Shown here in pieces: positions 60,069 through 64,000 of a DNA stretch of 64,000 nt. The stretch spans positions 62,001 to 126,000 of the forward strand of contig NZ_JAFFZO010000001.1 of NCBI RefSeq assembly GCF_016924145.1, given 5' to 3'. The position numbers were made by a program, and so were the translations under genes. The stretch comes from Amphritea pacifica (GTDB lineage: Bacteria > Pseudomonadota > Gammaproteobacteria > Pseudomonadales > Balneatricaceae). The notes under the pieces were generated by a model. The model was not told where the DNA came from and ran no database searches. It saw only the letters and a program-made list of their open reading frames with translations. Numbering within the stretch: position 1 is the first letter of the stretch; every line of letters starts with the position of its first letter.

Positions 60069-62108
60069 TTAACGGTATTGCTTTAACAGATCAAGCATCG
60101 CTTTATTCCCGGTGGCTTCTGCCAGCTTAAAACTGTCCTGCCCCAACTGATTTTTCCGCCGGGGCTGGGCGCCATTCTCCAGTAACCACTGGGCAACCTC
60201 AACATGCCCGCCATTTACCGCCAGCATCAACGCGGTCTGGGTAAACTCATTGCGGGTATTAATCGCGGCACTCTGTTCGGCCAGCAAAATAACACTGTTG
60301 CGATCCCCCGCAGCGGCGGCGACCATCAGGGGCGTATTCCCTCTGGCATCGGGCTTATTCACATCGGCACCGGCCGCGAGCAACCATTTCAGTGCCGCAA
60401 TCTGTTTACGGGTGATCGACCTGATCAGCGGCGTACTACCATTCAGATCGGCAATGTTAAGATCCGCGCCACTCTCTTTCAACGCTTTCATCGCCTTCAG
60501 TGCGCCATGATCAGCAGCATACCAGAGCGCCGTGCGTGACTGTTTATCCCGGGTATCCGGATCAACACCATAGCTTACCAGCAGCTCAATCAACTGAGGC
60601 AGATCCGAAGCAGACGCCTCCAGCAGAACATTGGCCTGTTCCCGCTTCAGGAGCTTGCCAGAGCCACTGTCCAATAGCTGTTTAACAATCTCAGCATGTC
60701 CGTTTTTAACCGCCAGCATCAGTGCGCCATCACCATTTTCCAACAGTGGACGCTGATCCGCGCCAGCCTTAATCAGCATCCCGGTGACTTTATCGAATCC
60801 ACGCTCAGCTGCCAGCATCAGCATACTATGGCCATCGGGAAGCTGATGATTAACATCCGCACCGGCACCGATGAGCATTCGAACAATATCGCTATGCCCC
60901 TGCCACACAGCACGACTCAGGGGAGTATGCCCCTCCTGATCAACCTGATTAAGATCAGGCTTGCTGCGCAACAACTCGGCGACCACTTTATCCTGCCCCC
61001 GCCAGCTGGCAAGCATCAGCGCCGACCAGCCCTGAAAGGGGTTACTCTCACCGCTCACCACCTGATCAACCGAGTTCAGGGCCTCCAGCGCCACCAACGA
61101 AGCATCCCGCTCCGGCGGTGCCAGATTGTTACGTTTCGCCCCTTTTGCACCGAGCCAGGCGGATACTTTTTTATGCTCGCGGTTAACCGCCAGATCCAGC
61201 GCCGTATAGTCACTGTGGTTAATGCCATTCATGCCGACTCCGGAAGAGACCAGCAACTTAACCGTCGCCAGATGACCGCTACCGGCCGCAAGGTGAAGCA
61301 GGGTATTACCATTATCATCGCTGGCCGTTTTATCAGCCCCCGCTTGCAACAACAGTTTCACCACATCGGCATGACCCTGCTGCGCAGCAGCCATCACCGG
61401 GGTCACACCAAACTTATCTTCCAACCCTATCTGCGCGCCCGCTTGCAGCAGAATTTCTACTGTCTCTTTGTGACCCGCTTCTGCGGCCTCATAAAGAGCA
61501 GTGCGCTGACTGTCATCATGACTATTGATATCCGGGTGCTGCTCAAGCAGTTGCTTTAATTCACGGTTACTGCCCTTTTGCGCCAGCCAGCGCAGGGTTT
61601 TCTCTTTATCGACGGTCCGGTATTCTTTTAACTGTTTCTTCTGCCGGGTTTCGGAGGTTTCCTTATGCATCTGCCGCTGAGCCAGCGGATGCCCTTGCTC
61701 TGCGGCAACTGCCATCAACTCCTCAGCACGAACCGGGTCTTTATCTACACCCCAGCCCTTTTCATACATCACCGCGAGATTATAGGTGGCTTTAACATGC
61801 CCCTGGTTAGCCGCTTTTTCGAGCCAGAACACCGCCTTTTCATGACTTTTAGTCACACCCTGACCGTTACGATAGAGCGTCGAAAGCATATATTGTGCTT
61901 CAGCATCACCGCCATTCGCCAATGGCTTCAACAAAGCGTACGCCCCGGCATAATCTCTGACACGGATGGCCGCTTTGACATCACCCAGCTCCTGATGAGC
62001 ACCATAAGCCGGAGATATGTTGAACGGCGCGCTCAGCAAACTGATTGCGAAGATAAAAAGTGCGGCGGACCACCACCATGAACCAACAGCCCGATCAGGC
62101 AGTACCAT
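60069..62108 (-). CDS. Ankyrin-repeat protein with N-terminal Sel1 repeats
   Basis: A 679-residue exported protein. The ATG at 62108 overlaps the end of the upstream gene and gives a signal sequence (WWWSAALFIFAISLLSAPFNISPAYG). Residues ~55-140 are Sel1-like repeats (AEAQYMLSTLYRNGQGVTKSHEKAVFWLEKAANQGHVKATYNLAVMYEKGWGVDKD). The remainder holds about 12 ankyrin repeats with the G-TPL-A---GH--VV-LLL--GA pattern (for example RTALYEAAEAGHKETVEILLQAGA). It is probably a periplasmic scaffold. Being translationally overlapped with a ferredoxin-flavoprotein gene suggests a shared role in electron transfer or cytochrome assembly. Confidence 0.87.
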   Translation of the reverse strand: MVLPDRAVGSWWWSAALFIFAISLLSAPFNISPAYGAHQELGDVKAAIRVRDYAGAYALLKPLANGGDAEAQYMLSTLYRNGQGVTKSHEKAVFWLEKAANQGHVKATYNLAVMYEKGWGVDKDPVRAEELMAVAAEQGHPLAQRQMHKETSETRQKKQLKEYRTVDKEKTLRWLAQKGSNRELKQLLEQHPDINSHDDSQRTALYEAAEAGHKETVEILLQAGAQIGLEDKFGVTPVMAAAQQGHADVVKLLLQAGADKTASDDNGNTLLHLAAGSGHLATVKLLVSSGVGMNGINHSDYTALDLAVNREHKKVSAWLGAKGAKRNNLAPPERDASLVALEALNSVDQVVSGESNPFQGWSALMLASWRGQDKVVAELLRSKPDLNQVDQEGHTPLSRAVWQGHSDIVRMLIGAGADVNHQLPDGHSMLMLAAERGFDKVTGMLIKAGADQRPLLENGDGALMLAVKNGHAEIVKQLLDSGSGKLLKREQANVLLEASASDLPQLIELLVSYGVDPDTRDKQSRTALWYAADHGALKAMKALKESGADLNIADLNGSTPLIRSITRKQIAALKWLLAAGADVNKPDARGNTPLMVAAAAGDRNSVILLAEQSAAINTRNEFTQTALMLAVNGGHVEVAQWLLENGAQPRRKNQLGQDSFKLAEATGNKAMLDLLKQYR

Positions 62109-63420
62109 ATTTCGTTTCGACCTCAATACCTATCTTCTTCAAAAAGCCGGTGGGCAGAATACCGCCGGCACATACAATCACGTAATCATTTGGAATACGG
62201 TGTAGCTCGTCTTCCATATTAAGAACCACTTCAGACTCCAACACCTCATTGACCGTTGAGCTTAGCATTAAGTTCAACCGACCGCTTTCAGCCGCCGCTT
62301 CCACTTTGCGCCGGTTTTTCTCTTTAGCCCGACCAAAGGCAGCGCTCCGGTAAGAGATCGTTACCGTCGTGCCCGGTTCTTCCGCAATACTGGTGGCGGC
62401 TTCCAGAGCACTATCGCCCCCACCAACAACCAGAACATGCTTCCCCTTATACTGTGCCGGATCGACCAGACGATAGACCACTTTACTCTGTTCCTCTCCC
62501 GGAACCCCCAGTTTACGCGGGGTGCCCCGGCGGCCAATCGCCAGCAATACTGCCCGGGTACGATATACCGACTTATTGGTTGTCACCTCGAAGCCGCCAT
62601 CCGGCAGGTGATCAATATGGTCTACCCGCTCTTTATAGTTAACCTTAAGCCCGGTCTTTTGCTCCACCTCAGACCAGAAATCGATCAGCTTCTCTTTTGT
62701 GGTTTCTTTAAACTGGAACTCACCCACTATCGGCAATTTGGCCGGTGCGGTCATCACCAGCTTACCCCGGGGAAACTGCGCCACCGTGCCGCCCAGAGAT
62801 TCCTGTTCGATAGTTTTAACGGTCAGCTTTTTCTCCATCGCCCCCAGCGTTGCGGTGATGCCCGCAGGACCGGCCCCCACGATAAGCACATCCAGCAGAT
62901 CACCACCGGAGCCCATTCCCGGCGCCTTGGCAATCGACTCCATCGCCTTACGTCCCTGCTCGGTAGCATTTTTGATCAGCCCCATACCACCCAGCTCTCC
63001 GGCGATATAGATCCCGGGTATATTGGTCTGAAAGTCCGGTTTAACGTTGGGTATATCCAGGCCACGTCGCTCAGTACCAAACACAAGCTCAATGGCATTG
63101 GCCGGGCAAGCGGTTTTACAGGCACCGTGACCGATGCAGTCTGCCGGGTTAAGCAGTTCCGCTTTATTATCAATCAGCCCCAGAACCTGATGTTTTGCTT
63201 CGGGACAGGCATTTACGCAGGAGCCACATCCAAGACAGATATTGCTGTTAATAATGGGGTGAAGCGATGCCGGTTCAGTCAGCCCCGCAGAGATAGCTTC
63301 AGACTTGATCGCCAGATTAGTGCGGGTCTGAGTGGTTTTATACCAGTTATACAGCATCCAGATCGCCAGCAATGGCGCTCCAATAATCACATACTGATAC
63401 ATGTCGGCCTGTACGTTCAT
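62095..63420 (-). CDS. Membrane-anchored 2[4Fe-4S] ferredoxin-flavoprotein (NAD(P)H-dependent oxidoreductase)
   Basis: A 441-residue protein. A single N-terminal helix (YVIIGAPLLAIWMLYNWY) is followed by two [4Fe-4S] motifs (CLGCGSCVNACPE, CIGHGACKTACP) and a thioredoxin-reductase-like flavoprotein part: IVGAGPAGITATLGA (FAD), GRRGTPRKLGVPGE, VVGGGDSALEAATSIAEE (NAD(P)) and VIVCAGGILPTGFL. There is no CxxC redox disulfide, so it is not a true thioredoxin reductase. It likely moves electrons between a pyridine nucleotide and a quinone or cytochrome partner. It is divergent from the CcmI-like gene and 32-bp overlapped by the ankyrin gene. Confidence 0.87.
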   Translation of the reverse strand: MNVQADMYQYVIIGAPLLAIWMLYNWYKTTQTRTNLAIKSEAISAGLTEPASLHPIINSNICLGCGSCVNACPEAKHQVLGLIDNKAELLNPADCIGHGACKTACPANAIELVFGTERRGLDIPNVKPDFQTNIPGIYIAGELGGMGLIKNATEQGRKAMESIAKAPGMGSGGDLLDVLIVGAGPAGITATLGAMEKKLTVKTIEQESLGGTVAQFPRGKLVMTAPAKLPIVGEFQFKETTKEKLIDFWSEVEQKTGLKVNYKERVDHIDHLPDGGFEVTTNKSVYRTRAVLLAIGRRGTPRKLGVPGEEQSKVVYRLVDPAQYKGKHVLVVGGGDSALEAATSIAEEPGTTVTISYRSAAFGRAKEKNRRKVEAAAESGRLNLMLSSTVNEVLESEVVLNMEDELHRIPNDYVIVCAGGILPTGFLKKIGIEVETKYGTA

Positions 63421-63718
63421 ATACGATACCTATAAAAACTTCTTAACTATTAAAATAAACGTCAAATCAGCTGTTTCTTTCTTCCACTCGGCAAAAGAAA
63501 ACCGGATTTTCTAATTAATACGTTAAAGAAATTACCCTGCAACAACAACTGTCTCCAACAGTGCACACCCAAAGCGTCCTAACCGCTCTGCCACCCTCTC
63601 AAGAGCGAAAGATGCGGACTGAGCACTACAGGTATCTTGCTGAAAAATAAGCAATTAATAAAAGCGGTACAGTTTATGCTTTATTGGAGACAAACCGATC
63701 TACGGAGTTTCTTATAGT
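63421..63718. other. Divergent promoter region
   Basis: 298 bp between the ferredoxin-flavoprotein gene and the CcmI-like gene. It contains AT-rich stretches suited to promoters at both ends and a small hairpin ACTGT-CTCCA-ACAGT (63548-63562). No RNA gene or ORF is supported. Confidence 0.5.
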
Positions 63719-64000
63719 ATGACGCGTAATACCCTGTTTACCGCCCTGGCATTGACTGCAGGCCTTGCAACTGCTGCTTTTTTCCTGACAAACAGCAACT
63801 CTACTCAATCTGGTGAGCCAGCCAACGGCATGACCCAGCGTAACGGCACAGGCACCTCTCTGATGGCTGCACAGGCTGCCGAAACCACCGCCACCATGGA
63901 AGCGGGTCCGCTCGACCAGATGGCCCAGAAACTGAAAAAACGGCTGGAAAATGAACCCGACGACATGGAAGGCTGGGTGCTACTGGGACGCACCTATCAG
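63719..64000 (+). CDS. CcmI-like TPR protein, 5' part (gene runs past the window)
   Basis: The first 94 codons of a gene; the end is outside the window. Residues ~1-25 are a signal or membrane anchor (TRNTLFTALALTAGLATAAFFL). The last visible part, LDQMAQKLKKRLENEPDDMEGWVLLGRTYQ, is the entry to a TPR domain of the CcmI/CycH type that presents apocytochrome c for haem attachment, or of a stand-alone TPR lipoprotein. The start has CGGAG about 12 bases upstream. It is divergent from the ferredoxin-flavoprotein, and similar TPR genes lie near multihaem cytochrome operons. Confidence 0.6.
   Translation, partial: MTRNTLFTALALTAGLATAAFFLTNSNSTQSGEPANGMTQRNGTGTSLMAAQAAETTATMEAGPLDQMAQKLKKRLENEPDDMEGWVLLGRTYQ

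Noticed and set aside
63565-63602. Minus-strand string GTGGCAGAGCGGTTAGGA, which looks like a tRNA D-arm
   Set aside because: No acceptor stem, anticodon arm or TPsiC (GGTTCGA) arm can be placed around it; it is a chance likeness.

Overview
The window looks like a chromosomal segment of a marine gammaproteobacterium, most likely of the Oceanospirillales/Neptuniibacter-Amphritea type. This is an inference from gene content and codon style: an NAD-dependent FdsGBA-type formate dehydrogenase, TRAP transporters, NCS1 permeases, a GspA/GspB (ExeA/ExeB) pair, an E. coli-like SpeB, and several c-di-GMP proteins. I see no rRNA, tRNA, CRISPR array, complete insertion sequence or replication origin.

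Layout. 1-325: end of a DMT permease. 494-4836: a two-gene signalling operon on the minus strand, a response regulator plus an unusual NCS1-permease/Cys-cluster/histidine-kinase fusion. 4837-9528: accessory region with small secreted or membrane proteins, a TetR/quinone-reductase pair with a clear twin-palindrome operator, and several copies of a dispersed repeat. 9529-16835: formate module, with a ModE-like regulator divergent from fdsG-fdsB-fdsA-fdhD-fdsD. 16964-28457: mixed housekeeping and regulation (RDD protein, PuuC-like aldehyde dehydrogenase, TorF-type outer-membrane protein, LysE exporter, HD-GYP protein, Gly-rich secreted protein, Sel1 lipoprotein, PNPOx-like protein facing a MocR regulator, agmatinase facing a LysR regulator, TM2 protein). 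28631-33075: a two-gene operon encoding a GGDEF-EAL receptor and a very unusual fusion of a TRAP DctP-type binding protein with an ABC LivK-type binding protein. 33146-35426: three consecutive integron gene cassettes (HEPN-like, DUF2971, VOC) with matched attC sites and no integrase in view. 35822-51408: uptake and catabolism region built around hyuB-hyuA (hydantoinase/oxoprolinase family), with NCS1 permease, porin, AraC and LuxR regulators and a TRAP transporter (dctPQM); many of its 5' leaders carry AAN-repeat tracts next to the ribosome binding site. 52133-64000: pta, a candidate minus-strand sRNA, DUF523/DUF1722 protein, photolyase, gspA-gspB, an ankyrin/Sel1 protein overlapping a ferredoxin-flavoprotein, and the start of a CcmI-like TPR gene.

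How the parts fit. The formate operon oxidises formate to CO2 with NAD+ and carries its own sulfur-transfer (FdhD) and assembly (FdsD) factors. The hyu region has the parts of an amide or cyclic-amide uptake and hydrolysis pathway, but its substrate cannot be read from sequence. The most unusual items are the DctP-LivK/GGDEF-EAL pair, which resembles the NspS/MbaA arrangement but has two different ligand-binding modules; the three-cassette array, whose cassette ends match as expected of once-circular cassettes; and the putative sRNA between pta and the DUF523 gene, which has a near-consensus promoter and an intrinsic terminator.
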